Origin: Streptococcus oralis Uo5
GTDB lineage: Bacteria > Bacillota > Bacilli > Lactobacillales > Streptococcaceae
Assembly (NCBI RefSeq): GCF_000253155.1
Contig: NC_015291.1
Span: 1,769,001 to 1,833,000, forward strand
Reading direction: 5' to 3'
DNA length: 64,000 nt
The notes under the pieces are model-generated. The model did not search any database. It had not been told where the DNA came from and worked only from the letters and a program-made list of their open reading frames with translations. Made by a program: the position numbers and the translations under genes. Positions 48,041-56,597 of the stretch are shown here, piece after piece (positions within the stretch are counted from its first letter, which is position 1; every line of letters starts with the position of its first letter).

Positions 48041-48173
48041 TTAAGGAGGTTTTTGTCACAAAAGACCTTATTTTATACTAACTTTAATCATTTTAAGCTT
48101 TTGATAAGGGAAATAAGCGTAGCGGTCCATTCTTTGATATAATAGATATAAGAATCTTTGTAAGGGGAAACAG

Positions 48174-48845
48174 ATGCACTCACTTCGTTTTCAATCTGTC
48201 TTTGACATTATCGGACCAGTTATGATTGGCCCATCAAGTAGCCACACAGCTGGAGCTGTTCGCATCGGGAAAATCGTCTCTTCCATCTTTGACGATACGC
48301 CGACAGAAGTCGAATTCCAATTATTTAATTCATTTGCCAAAACCTACCGTGGTCATGGAACCGACCTTGCTCTCGTCGCTGGTATATTAGGTATGGATAC
48401 GGACGATCCCGACATTCCAAATAGCCTAGAGATTGCCCATAAACGTGGTATCAAGATTGTCTGGACCATTCAGAAAGACAGCAACGCTCCTCACCCTAAC
48501 ACCACTAAAATTACTGTGAAGAATGAACACAAGTCCATCAGTGTGACAGGAATTTCCATTGGTGGGGGAAATATCCAAGTTACGGAGCTTAACGGCTTTG
48601 CTGTCTCTCTCAACATGAATACCCCGACTATCATCATCGTGCATCAGGATGTTCCGGGTATGATTGCCCATGTCACAGAAGCCCTCTCTCGTTTCGATAT
48701 CAATATCGCTCAGATGAATGTGACTCGAGAAAAAGCTGGAGAAAAAGCCATTATGATTATCGAAGTCGATAGTCGAAGTTGCGAAGAGGCGATTAAAGAA
48801 ATTCGAAAAATCCCTCATCTCCACAATGTCAATTTCTTTAAGTAG
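48174..48845 (+). CDS. sdaAB: L-serine dehydratase, beta subunit
   Basis: 223 residues. The N-terminal catalytic-associated domain (SVFDIIGPVMIGPSSSHTAG near 8) carries the serine-binding SSSHTAG motif. A C-terminal ACT domain (about 145-222, TIIIVHQDVPGMIAHVTEAL) is regulatory. With SdaAA it makes the iron-sulfur serine dehydratase that converts L-serine to pyruvate and ammonia. An extended -10 (TGATATAAT at 48135-48143) is upstream. sdaAA follows after eight bases. Confidence 0.94.
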   Translation: MHSLRFQSVFDIIGPVMIGPSSSHTAGAVRIGKIVSSIFDDTPTEVEFQLFNSFAKTYRGHGTDLALVAGILGMDTDDPDIPNSLEIAHKRGIKIVWTIQKDSNAPHPNTTKITVKNEHKSISVTGISIGGGNIQVTELNGFAVSLNMNTPTIIIVHQDVPGMIAHVTEALSRFDINIAQMNVTREKAGEKAIMIIEVDSRSCEEAIKEIRKIPHLHNVNFFK

Positions 48846-48853
48846 GAGGAAAC

Positions 48854-49726
48854 ATGTTTTATTCTATCAAAGAATTGGTTGAGCAAGCAGATCTAGACTT
48901 CCAAGGAAATGTCGCCGAACTCATGATTGCGACAGAATATCAACTAACTGGTCGGGAACGGCCAGAAGTTCTCCTCCTGATGGAACGCAATCTAGAAGTC
49001 ATGAAAGCCTCTGTCGAGCTCGGCCTCAGTGAAAACAAATCTCGTAGTGGCTTAACAGGTGGAGACGCGGCCAAACTAGACCGCCATCTCAAAAGTGGCA
49101 AGGCCTTGTCGGACTTTACCATCCTATCAGCAGCCCGTAATGCCATCGCGGTCAATGAACACAATGCGAAGATGGGCTTGGTCTGCGCCACCCCAACCGC
49201 AGGAAGTGCTGGCTGTCTGCCAGCCGTTCTCACTGCTGCTATCCAAAAACTTGACCTTAGCCACGAAGAACAGCTGGATTTCCTATTTGCTGCTGGTGCC
49301 TTTGGATTGGTTATCGCAAACAACGCCTCTATCTCAGGTGCTGAAGGTGGCTGCCAGGCCGAGGTTGGCTCTGCCTCTGCCATGAGTGCCGCAGCCTTGA
49401 CCTTAGCTGCAGGTGGAAGCCCCTATCAGGCTAGTCAAGCCATTGCCTTTGTCATTAAAAATATGCTGGGTCTCATCTGCGACCCCGTTGCTGGTTTGGT
49501 TGAAGTTCCCTGTGTCAAACGAAATGCCATGGGAGCCAGCTTTGCCTTTATCGCAGCAGACATGGCTTTGGCAGGTATCGAGTCTAAGATCCCTGTTGAC
49601 GAAGTCATCGATGCCATGTACCAAGTCGGATCAAGTCTTCCAACTGCCTTTCGTGAAACGGCCGAGGGTGGACTTGCCACTACACCTACTGGTCGCCGCC
49701 TACAAAAAGAAATCTTCGGAGAATAA
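48854..49726 (+). CDS. sdaAA: L-serine dehydratase, iron-sulfur alpha subunit
   Basis: 290 residues. Cysteines for the [4Fe-4S] cluster and its surroundings lie in GLVCATPTAGSAGCLP, EGGCQAEVGSA and LICDPVAGLVEVPCVKRN. TGGDAAKL near 68 is also typical. It forms the active enzyme with SdaAB. AGGAGG precedes the start. A HAD phosphatase gene follows 27 bases later. Confidence 0.95.
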   Translation: MFYSIKELVEQADLDFQGNVAELMIATEYQLTGRERPEVLLLMERNLEVMKASVELGLSENKSRSGLTGGDAAKLDRHLKSGKALSDFTILSAARNAIAVNEHNAKMGLVCATPTAGSAGCLPAVLTAAIQKLDLSHEEQLDFLFAAGAFGLVIANNASISGAEGGCQAEVGSASAMSAAALTLAAGGSPYQASQAIAFVIKNMLGLICDPVAGLVEVPCVKRNAMGASFAFIAADMALAGIESKIPVDEVIDAMYQVGSSLPTAFRETAEGGLATTPTGRRLQKEIFGE

Positions 49727-49753
49727 GCTTATCTATATCTATTAGGAGAAACT

Positions 49754-50383
49754 ATGCCCTCTATCTCAGCAATCTTTTTTGATCTAGACGGAACACTCGT
49801 TGACAGTTCTATCGGGATTCACAATGCCTTTACCCATACCTTTAAAGAGCTAGGAGTTCCAAGCCCTGATGCCAAAACCATTCGTGGTTTTATGGGACCA
49901 CCACTTGAAAGTAGTTTTGCAACATGTCTTCCCAAGGAACAAATCTCAGAAGCTGTTCAAATCTATCGTTCTTACTACAAGGAAAAAGGAATCCACGAAG
50001 CGCAACTCTTCCCCCGAATAACGGAATTGCTTCAAGAGCTTTCGCAAAACTACCCTCTCTACATCACTACAACAAAGAATACTCCTACTGCTCACGATAT
50101 GACTAAAAATCTGGGAATCCATCATTTCTTTGATGGCATTTATGGTTCTAGTCCTGAAACACCACACAAGGCAGATGTCATCCGTTACGCCTTGCAAACG
50201 CATCAACTCCATGCAGACCAAGTCCTCATCATTGGGGATACCAAGTTTGATATGATTGGAGCCCAAGAAACTGGCATTAAAAAGTTCGCTGTTACTTGGG
50301 GATTTGGAGAAGAGGCTGATTTGCTCAGCTATCAACCTGACTGGATTGCCCGTACCATTGATGATATCATTAAGCAACTATAA
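49754..50383 (+). CDS. HAD-superfamily hydrolase, phosphoglycolate phosphatase-like
   Basis: 209 residues. HAD motif I is FFDLDGTLVDSS near 8, motif II is in TTTKNTPTAHDM near 110, and motifs III/IV are KADVIRYAL and IIGDTKFDMIGA. The helical cap domain between I and II is the PGP/beta-phosphoglucomutase type. Hydrolyses a phosphomonoester; substrate unknown. It is probably cotranscribed with sdaAB-sdaAA and closed by a strong terminator. Confidence 0.85.
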   Translation: MPSISAIFFDLDGTLVDSSIGIHNAFTHTFKELGVPSPDAKTIRGFMGPPLESSFATCLPKEQISEAVQIYRSYYKEKGIHEAQLFPRITELLQELSQNYPLYITTTKNTPTAHDMTKNLGIHHFFDGIYGSSPETPHKADVIRYALQTHQLHADQVLIIGDTKFDMIGAQETGIKKFAVTWGFGEEADLLSYQPDWIARTIDDIIKQL

Positions 50384-50400
50384 ATAATACAATATACAAA

Positions 50401-50444
50401 AATACTCCTAATGCTAGTGAACTAGGTTGAGGAGTATTTTTTTA
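50401..50444 (+). terminator. Terminator after the HAD hydrolase gene
   Basis: AATACTCCT and AGGAGTATT bracket an inner CTAG/CTAG stem, followed by TTTTTTT. Confidence 0.85.
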
Positions 50445-50479
50445 TATCTTGTTACTATCAGAAGGAATCAACTCCATGC

Positions 50480-50731
50480 TTAAGCAGTAATTTGATCCTG
50501 TTCTTCAGTATCTGCATCTTCATCCTTCTTACTTGGCCAAGCAAGCATTACAATAAGAGCAATCGGTCCAACGATAGGAACCAAAGCAATGAAGATAAAG
50601 GCCCAGTGGAAACCAGCGTCTCGTAAGCAGCGAAGCGACTCAGCCGTTTTTAAATGGAGTAGAAATATCTTAATATTTTCGTACCATTTCTTCAAACCGA
50701 GAATCTTCCGTATTCTCTTTATCTTTTTCAC
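50480..50731 (-). pseudogene. Remnant of a second DUF805 membrane protein
   Basis: The open frame encodes CLRDAGFHWAFIFIALVPIV and LIVMLAWPSKK, the C-terminal helix of a DUF805 protein, very like the end of the next gene (RLRDVGIHWAYIFIVFVPLG). The part before it has no helices of the family and overlaps the 3' end of the intact gene in another frame. So this is the tail of a tandem duplicate whose first two-thirds has been lost. Only about 50480-50650 looks genuine. Confidence 0.6.
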
Positions 50732-51092
50732 TATTCTCTATCACTTTTTCTCCAAATCGTTGACTTGGCATAGCGAGCATAACGAGCAGTGTTATTGCAC
50801 CCAAAGGAACAAATACAATAAAAATATAGGCCCAATGGATACCCACATCTCGTAAGCGACGTACTATCAGTGCTAGTAGAGGAACAAACTCTACTATAAA
50901 CAAAATAATACACATACTGAAGACCGCAATATTCCTGATGGCTTTATCAGATTCTACTCCAGTAAAAAGTGAGTAGTAGGCGGGCAAGAAAATTACCATA
51001 TTTAGCAGCCAAACCCACCAAAATTCAGGACGTGTGGAACGACCAGAAAAATTTGCATAGCCTTTGAAAAAACTCCTAATAGCACTCAGCAT
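50670..51092 (-). CDS. DUF805 family membrane protein
   Basis: 140 residues with about four helices. FFKGYANFSGRSTRPEFWWV near the N-terminus and RLRDVGIHWAYIF in the last helix are DUF805 signatures. The tail is acidic and charged (about 110-140). Function unknown for the family. AAAAGGAG supports the start. A degraded second copy follows directly. Confidence 0.8.
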   Translation of the reverse strand: MLSAIRSFFKGYANFSGRSTRPEFWWVWLLNMVIFLPAYYSLFTGVESDKAIRNIAVFSMCIILFIVEFVPLLALIVRRLRDVGIHWAYIFIVFVPLGAITLLVMLAMPSQRFGEKVIENSEKDKENTEDSRFEEMVRKY

Positions 51093-51274
51093 ACAAAAAT
51101 CTCCTTTTGACTTTAATACTTATTTCGCAAAGTTATGTTACCGGCTTAAAATAGAGGTAGTTTTTAGATTCTTTGAATCATTCTCCTAATAGATCACACA
51201 CCATCGCCCTTTGAATAGTTGCGCTTATTACACCTTTGAAAGATCCGATGTTCTCTGCTCTCTATTTATAAAAA

Positions 51275-51303
51275 CCAGCTTTCTGATTCTCTCAGAAAAC
51301 TGG
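51275..51303 (-). terminator. Terminator after the CapD-like gene
   Basis: The two arms (CCAGC-TTTCTGA and TCAGAAAACTGG) pair over a five-base loop, and on the minus strand TTTTTATAAA follows. Confidence 0.8.
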
Positions 51304-51339
51304 CGATAGTTGTTTCATTATGAAGGTAGATGGACACTC

Positions 51340-53190
51340 TTACTCAGCATGGGTTGTCTCATTTGCAAAGGAAATAATCGCTTCTTTGAGCTCATCTCCA
51401 CTGAGTGAACGGAATTCTTCAATCTTTTGATCGATGGCTTCTAGCGGCATGACGTTTACCTTACCAACGAAAATCTTGTCCATGACTTGGTTATCAACCA
51501 ATTCGGTCGAAACCAAGAGTTCTTCATAGAGTTTTTCACCCGGGCGGATACCGACCTCAACGATTGGAATTTCACTTTCCGTGTGCCCACTTAGAAGAAC
51601 CATTTTCTTAGCCAAGTCATAGATCTTAACTGGTTTGCCCATATCGAGGATAAAGACTTCTCCGTCCTTGGCATAAGCGCCAGCATGGATTACTAGACGG
51701 CTAGCCTCTGGAATGGTCATGAAGTAACGTGTCATACGGAAGTCTGTCACCGTTACAGGACCGCCTTCAGCAATCTGACGTTCAAAGACAGGAATCACAC
51801 TACCACGACTACCGAGAACATTCCCAAAACGGACTGCACAGTAGGTTGATTTACTACGTTGGTTAAAGCCAGTGACAATCAACTCTGCCACGCGCTTGGT
51901 TGCGCCCATAACATTCGGTGGATTGACCGCCTTGTCAGTCGAAATCATGACCATCTTAGGTACTTTGGCTTCATCAACAGCCTTGGCAACATTGTAGGTA
52001 CCGAGGATATTGTTCTTGAAGGCTTCTTTTGGATTGCGCTCCATCATCGGAACGTGCTTGTGGGCTGCAGCATGGTAAACAATGGCTGGTTTGTACTGCT
52101 CAAACACCTGCAAGAGACGGTCATAGTCCTGAATATCTGCAATAACAGGAACATAATCAATCCCTTGGAATGTACGGATCAATTCATGATAAACGAGATA
52201 GATTGAGTTTTCACCATGTCCAAGCAAGACGATACGCTCGGGATTGAAGCGACTAACCTGACGACAAATCTCCGAACCAATCGAACCACCTGCCCCTGTC
52301 ACCAGGATGGTCTTGCCTGTAATCTCAGTACCCAGACGCGATTCGTCGAGACGAATTTCCTGACGGCCCAAAAGGTCTGTGATATCAATTTTTTGGAAAC
52401 CACTACCTGGTTGATGGAGTCCTTGAACGACTGTCTCAACCTTAGGCATCTTGTAACATTTGACGCCTAGCTTATTACACATCTGCAAGATGCGTTCGTA
52501 CTCTGATGGGTCAAGCGAAGGGATCGCTACGATGACACGCTCGATTTGGTGACGTTTAGCTAATTCAGGTAGATTATCATAAGAGCCCAGAACTGGGATT
52601 CCACCTAGTTTTTGTCCCTTTTTCTTTTCATCATTATCCAATATCCCCACTAGCTCAAGGTCGCTAGTTGGATGTTGGTAGCTGTTCATAAAGAGGGCAC
52701 CACCATCACCAGCACCGATCAAGAAGGTACGACGATGCTCTCCATCTCCACTACCTTGCTTACGCTTAGAATAAATCAGCTGCCAAGTGATACGAGGAAG
52801 CAAGATGAGGAAGGTACTCAACAAAATGAAGAGTACGATGAAACGGATAGAAAACAATGGAAGAAAGGCATAGCAGATTCCATAAGAAAGAACACTGCTG
52901 AGCATCACTCCGAAAAAGATTTTCATGAAATCCGTAATCTTGCTATAACGACTAATACTAGCATTTAGCCCCCAAAACGCAATCATGATTTGATAGAGGA
53001 GGAAGGCTAAAAGAGTGTAGATGACGTAATCCACAGGCGCCGGATTTATAAGGCCATAAAACAAGATATAAGATACGATGATGGAAACCACCATACTCAG
53101 AATATCAAATATCCCCCAAAACACTTGTTTTTGCTGTTTATTTAAAATTTCAACCAGATCAATCACATAATCTGTTAGTTTTTTATTCAT
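51340..53190 (-). CDS. Membrane-bound nucleotide-sugar 4,6-dehydratase/epimerase (CapD/FlaA1 type)
   Basis: 616 residues. Four N-terminal transmembrane helices (about 20-130) are followed by a CoA-binding-like Rossmann region (FLIGAGDGGALFMNSYQ near 151) and then a second Rossmann domain with VTGAGGSIGSEICRQV near 295. Conserved ISTDKAVNPPNVMGATKR near 410 holds the active-site Lys. Family members act on UDP-GlcNAc to make sugars for capsule, teichoic acid or glycan decoration. A family 2 glycosyltransferase gene lies just upstream, so a two-gene glycan unit is likely. This pair stands outside the main capsule locus in related genomes. Confidence 0.88.
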   Translation of the reverse strand: MNKKLTDYVIDLVEILNKQQKQVFWGIFDILSMVVSIIVSYILFYGLINPAPVDYVIYTLLAFLLYQIMIAFWGLNASISRYSKITDFMKIFFGVMLSSVLSYGICYAFLPLFSIRFIVLFILLSTFLILLPRITWQLIYSKRKQGSGDGEHRRTFLIGAGDGGALFMNSYQHPTSDLELVGILDNDEKKKGQKLGGIPVLGSYDNLPELAKRHQIERVIVAIPSLDPSEYERILQMCNKLGVKCYKMPKVETVVQGLHQPGSGFQKIDITDLLGRQEIRLDESRLGTEITGKTILVTGAGGSIGSEICRQVSRFNPERIVLLGHGENSIYLVYHELIRTFQGIDYVPVIADIQDYDRLLQVFEQYKPAIVYHAAAHKHVPMMERNPKEAFKNNILGTYNVAKAVDEAKVPKMVMISTDKAVNPPNVMGATKRVAELIVTGFNQRSKSTYCAVRFGNVLGSRGSVIPVFERQIAEGGPVTVTDFRMTRYFMTIPEASRLVIHAGAYAKDGEVFILDMGKPVKIYDLAKKMVLLSGHTESEIPIVEVGIRPGEKLYEELLVSTELVDNQVMDKIFVGKVNVMPLEAIDQKIEEFRSLSGDELKEAIISFANETTHAE

Positions 53191-53265
53191 AGGAATTTAC
53201 TCCCCCTTAAAAGAGTCAGATGATACTGTTGTTATGATAGCCTAAATCATTCAGTCTATCGGGGC

Positions 53266-54096
53266 TTACTTTCTCTTTCTTAAAAGTTTGACGAAGATAA
53301 ACTGACGTACAAAGCCTGGACAAAGTGCAACAATTGCCTGAATGGCTACACTTTTAGCATATTCCATGTAAGAAATTTGCCCTCGCTCAAGCATCCGTTG
53401 GCGAGCTTGACGATAGAGTTTAAGGTAACGCAAGCCACCTCGACGCTCAAACATCCCTGCACCGACACGAACCTTACACAAGATTTGATCTAGGTTCCCA
53501 GTCTTGGCACCTGCAGCAATCATATTGAGCCAAAGGAGGTCATCCTCCATGTAAAGGCCATCTTCGTAGTTGCCCGCCTTGAGGACCATGTCCTTTTTGA
53601 ACATAACTGTCATATGGTTAAAGGCGCTTCTCATTCTCTGATAAGCCACAATGTCTGCATGCTGAGTTGGAACACGACGATAAGACACAATCTCATCTGG
53701 ATTGTCAATGAACTCTGCGATATGCCCACCTAAGAGATCAAGATCTTCTTTCTCCATTAGCTGAAGCTGTTTCTCAAAACGATCCGGAACGGCTAAATCA
53801 TCCGTATCCATGCGGGCAATAATGTCATACTGGCACTGTAAAACACCGTATCGAAGAGCCAAGCCTAAACCTTGGTTTTGTTCTAAGGGGCACCGTTTCA
53901 CTGGAATGTCTGACTGAGCTTCCACTTCATCTAGCACCTGATAGAGTTCGGGTGTGAGCGGCCCGTCCTCAACAAGAACAAGTTCACTCGGTTTCAAGGT
54001 CTGGTTTTGAACACTTTTGATAGCATCTCTTAAAAACGTCGGATTTTCCTTTACATAGACCGACATCAAGACGCTGATTTTTTGCTTTTCAGGCAC
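53266..54096 (-). CDS. Family 2 glycosyltransferase
   Basis: 276 residues. GT-A fold: N-terminal KISVLMSVYVKENPTFLRDA, the DxD motif in ARMDTDDLA near 95, and the acceptor region MEDDLLWLNMI near 183. It resembles CpsIV-type and wchA-distinct GT2 enzymes that add a sugar to a lipid-linked chain. It is 75 bases upstream of the dehydratase gene and probably uses its product. Start ATG at 54096 with a GGAGAAA site. Confidence 0.85.
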   Translation of the reverse strand: MPEKQKISVLMSVYVKENPTFLRDAIKSVQNQTLKPSELVLVEDGPLTPELYQVLDEVEAQSDIPVKRCPLEQNQGLGLALRYGVLQCQYDIIARMDTDDLAVPDRFEKQLQLMEKEDLDLLGGHIAEFIDNPDEIVSYRRVPTQHADIVAYQRMRSAFNHMTVMFKKDMVLKAGNYEDGLYMEDDLLWLNMIAAGAKTGNLDQILCKVRVGAGMFERRGGLRYLKLYRQARQRMLERGQISYMEYAKSVAIQAIVALCPGFVRQFIFVKLLRKRK

Positions 54097-54317
54097 AGTT
54101 TTTCTCCAATGTATAGATTTCCTTCCACTATTTTATCACAAAATTTCCTAGTTTCCTATTTTTATATCAAATCAAGGAAAATTCTAGTAAAGAAATCCGT
54201 CCCTTTTCACTATATTTTCACTTTCATTGATTGATCTGTCTTGGCTGTCATTACTTGACATTATAAGGAAAAAACCTTAAAATAAGCTGTTATTAAAATC
54301 ATCTTATCGAGGTTTTT

Positions 54318-55484
54318 ATGAAAAAACAATCGCTCTTTTTTGTTCTAGGAATTGTCTTAATCGGGACCGTTTTACGTTCTCCCTTTACTGCTCTACCAAC
54401 TATTTTAGGAGATATCGCTCAAGGACTAGGAGTGGAAGTCAGCTCTCTTGGGATTTTAACCAGTCTACCTCTCTTGATGTTTGCTCTTTTCTCTGCTTTT
54501 GCAAGCCGCTTGGCACAAAAAATCGGGTTGGAACATCTCTTTACTTACTGTCTCCTCCTCTTAACTGTTGGCTCTGTCATTCGGATTTTCAATCTTCCTC
54601 TTCTTTATCTAGGAACTCTGATCATCGGAGCAAGCATTGCGATCTTCAATGTACTGCTCCCAAGTATGATCCAGGCAAATCAGCCTCAAAAGATTAGTTT
54701 CCTAACAACTCTCTATGTCACTGCCATGGGAATTTCGACAGCCATCGCTTCTTATCTTTCGGTCCCTATCACCCAAGCTAGTTCTTGGAAGGGACTCATC
54801 CTCGTTCTCAGCTTTCTCTGTCTGGTCACTCTGCTAGTCTGGTTGCCAAATCATCGCCACAACCACCACCTAGAAAGCCAAAAAGAAAAGCAAGTCAAAG
54901 AGAATATTCTAAAAAGTAAAGATGTCTGGGCTATCATTATCTTTGGCGGGCTTCAGTCCTTGCTCTTTTATACAAGTATGACTTGGTTGCCAACTATGGC
55001 TGTTAGTGCTGGTATTTCTAATAGTGATGCAGCTCTCCTTGCTTCTATCTTCTCACTGATCAGCATTCCTTTTTCGATGACCGTTCCAAGTCTGACTACT
55101 CGTCTGTCAGATGGTCATCGTCGAGTCATGCTGGCAATTATCTCTATCGCTGGTATGATAGGAATTGCTATGCTCTTGTATCCAGCCAATAATTTCCTCT
55201 ACTGGTTAGTCGTCCATCTCTTGATTGGAACGGCCTGCAGTGCCCTCTTCCCCTACCTCATGGTTTGCTTTTCACTTAAGACTAGCTCGCCTGAAAAGAC
55301 TGCGCAACTCTCAGGTCTGGCACAAACAGGGGGTTACATCTTGGCGGCCTTTGGTCCTACCTTGTTTGGTTACAGTTTTGATCTTTTCCAATCTTGGGTT
55401 CCAGCGGTTCTTGCCCTTCTAGCCATCGATATCATCATGACTATCTCACTCTTTATGGTGGATCGGGCTGATAAAATCCTCTAA
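54318..55484 (+). CDS. MFS transporter, CynX/NimT type
   Basis: 388 residues with 12 predicted helices. The first segment IVLIGTVLRSPFTALPTILG is typical of the CynX/NimT family (cyanate, 2-nitroimidazole and related anions). Substrate unknown. Upstream, 221 bases are free of genes. The ATG has a TCGAGG site. The stop is followed at once by a terminator into which a Tn916-type element has inserted. Confidence 0.85.
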   Translation: MKKQSLFFVLGIVLIGTVLRSPFTALPTILGDIAQGLGVEVSSLGILTSLPLLMFALFSAFASRLAQKIGLEHLFTYCLLLLTVGSVIRIFNLPLLYLGTLIIGASIAIFNVLLPSMIQANQPQKISFLTTLYVTAMGISTAIASYLSVPITQASSWKGLILVLSFLCLVTLLVWLPNHRHNHHLESQKEKQVKENILKSKDVWAIIIFGGLQSLLFYTSMTWLPTMAVSAGISNSDAALLASIFSLISIPFSMTVPSLTTRLSDGHRRVMLAIISIAGMIGIAMLLYPANNFLYWLVVHLLIGTACSALFPYLMVCFSLKTSSPEKTAQLSGLAQTGGYILAAFGPTLFGYSFDLFQSWVPAVLALLAIDIIMTISLFMVDRADKIL

Positions 55485-55512
55485 ACTCCTAGTTTTTACT
55501 AGGAGTTTTTTT
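55484..55512 (+). terminator. Terminator of the CynX-type gene, at the ICE junction
   Basis: AACTCCTAGT and ACTAGGAGTT form a 10-bp stem that starts inside the stop codon, followed by seven T and GATGAAAAA. Confidence 0.85.
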
Positions 55513-55589
55513 GATGAAAAATAGCATAAAAATCTAGTTATCCGCATAAAAACTGGACTTATCACACTTTATCAAGGTCAAAACCACTC

Positions 55590-55611
55590 AATTTACTACT
55601 AATTTACTACT
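55590..55611. repeat. Tandem 11-bp repeat in the ICE left end (integrase arm-site type)
   Basis: AATTTACTACT occurs twice back to back, 75-100 bases inside the element. Tn916-type integrases bind DR-2 arm repeats at both ends of the element, and this fits one. I recall closely similar sequence at Tn916 termini. Confidence 0.6.
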
Positions 55612-55695
55612 TATGAATGAGCTTTGATACGACGATTTATCCTTGAAAAGTGAAGATATAAAGATACTTCCAATAAAATTTGAATATTTAATAGG

Positions 55696-55728
55696 TAGAC
55701 ACTTCAAAAAATGAGGTGTCTATTTTTT
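55696..55728 (+). terminator. Hairpin with T tract upstream of the transfer genes
   Basis: TAGACAC and GTGTCTA form a stem followed by TTTTTTT. It lies between the ICE end and orf24. In the excised circle, transcripts coming across the joint would meet it before the transfer genes, so it may act as an attenuator. Confidence 0.65.
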
Positions 55729-55755
55729 TACCCGATTTTGAAAGGAAGTGAACTT

Positions 55756-55830
55756 ATGAAAACAAAAAATCAAGAATCAAAAGGTCGTTCCCCACTCTTT
55801 AAGACCATCAAACATTCATTCAGCCAATAA
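55756..55830 (+). CDS. Small Tn916-type leader ORF (orf24-like)
   Basis: 24 residues, MKTKNQESKGRSPLFKTIKH then SFSQ, basic and without a helix core. AAAGGAAG supports its ATG. It is short but placed at the start of the transfer operon, as in other Tn916 relatives. Function unknown. It may be a leader peptide tied to the hairpin just upstream. Confidence 0.5.
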   Translation: MKTKNQESKGRSPLFKTIKHSFSQ

Positions 55831-55852
55831 AAAAGAAAGGATAGGTAAAAAT

Positions 55853-56167
55853 ATGGAACTTAAATTTGTGATTCCCAACATGGAAAAAACATTCGGCAAT
55901 TTAGAATTTGCTGGCGAGGATAAAGTCGTTCAGCGAAGAATCAACGGACGGCTAACTGTCTTATCAAGAAGCTATAATCTCTATTCTGATGTTCAAAGAG
56001 CAGATGATATTGTGGTGGTGCTTCCTGCTGAAGCTGGCGAAAAACATTTCGGCTTTGAGGAACGTGTGAAGTTAGTCAATCCACGTATTACCGCAGAGGG
56101 CTACAAAATCGGCACTCGTGGTTTTACAAATTACCTTTTACATGCTGACGACATGATAAAAGAATAA
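55853..56167 (+). CDS. Tn916 Orf23-like protein (DUF961)
   Basis: 104 residues of the DUF961 family, soluble and beta-rich (ELKFVIPNMEKTFGNLEFAG). It occurs only in Tn916-like elements and is the first full gene of the transfer module. GAAAGGATAGG precedes the ATG. Its role in conjugation is unresolved. It is a paralogue of the next gene. Confidence 0.9.
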   Translation: MELKFVIPNMEKTFGNLEFAGEDKVVQRRINGRLTVLSRSYNLYSDVQRADDIVVVLPAEAGEKHFGFEERVKLVNPRITAEGYKIGTRGFTNYLLHADDMIKE

Positions 56168-56182
56168 AGAAAGAGAGGAAAA

Positions 56183-56569
56183 ATGATGAGATTAGCAAAT
56201 GGCATTGTATTAGATAAAGACACGACTTTTGGAGAATTGAAATTCTCTGCTCTACGTCGTGAAGTGAGAATCCAAAATGAAGACGGGTCGGTTTCAGATG
56301 AAATCAAGGAACGTACCTATGACTTAAAATCCAAAGGACAAGGACGCATGATTCAAGTAAGTATTCCTGCCAGCGTGCCTTTGAAAGAGTTTGATTATAA
56401 CGCACGGGTGGAACTTATCAATCCCATTGCGGACACCGTTGCTACTGCCACCTATCAAGGAGCAGATGTTGACTGGTATATCAAGGCAGACGATATTGTG
56501 CTGACAAAGGATTCTAGTTCATTCAAAGCTCAACCACAAGCAAAGAAAGAACCGACACAAGACAAATAG
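56183..56569 (+). CDS. Tn916 Orf22-like protein (DUF961)
   Basis: 128 residues, DUF961, related to Orf23 (both share the GELKFSALRREV/FGNLEFAGEDKVV-type start). AGAGAGGAAAA supports the double ATG at 56183/56186; either may be used. It lies 15 bases after orf23 and is cotranscribed with it. Function unknown. Confidence 0.9.
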   Translation: MMRLANGIVLDKDTTFGELKFSALRREVRIQNEDGSVSDEIKERTYDLKSKGQGRMIQVSIPASVPLKEFDYNARVELINPIADTVATATYQGADVDWYIKADDIVLTKDSSSFKAQPQAKKEPTQDK

Positions 56570-56597
56570 TCGCTAGGTAGAAAGGAGACTTTTTCGC

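Noticed and set aside
55485..55560. tRNA gene or tRNA 3' end as ICE attachment site
   Set aside because: No cloverleaf or T-loop sequence is present; the insertion is in a T-rich/A-rich terminator stretch.
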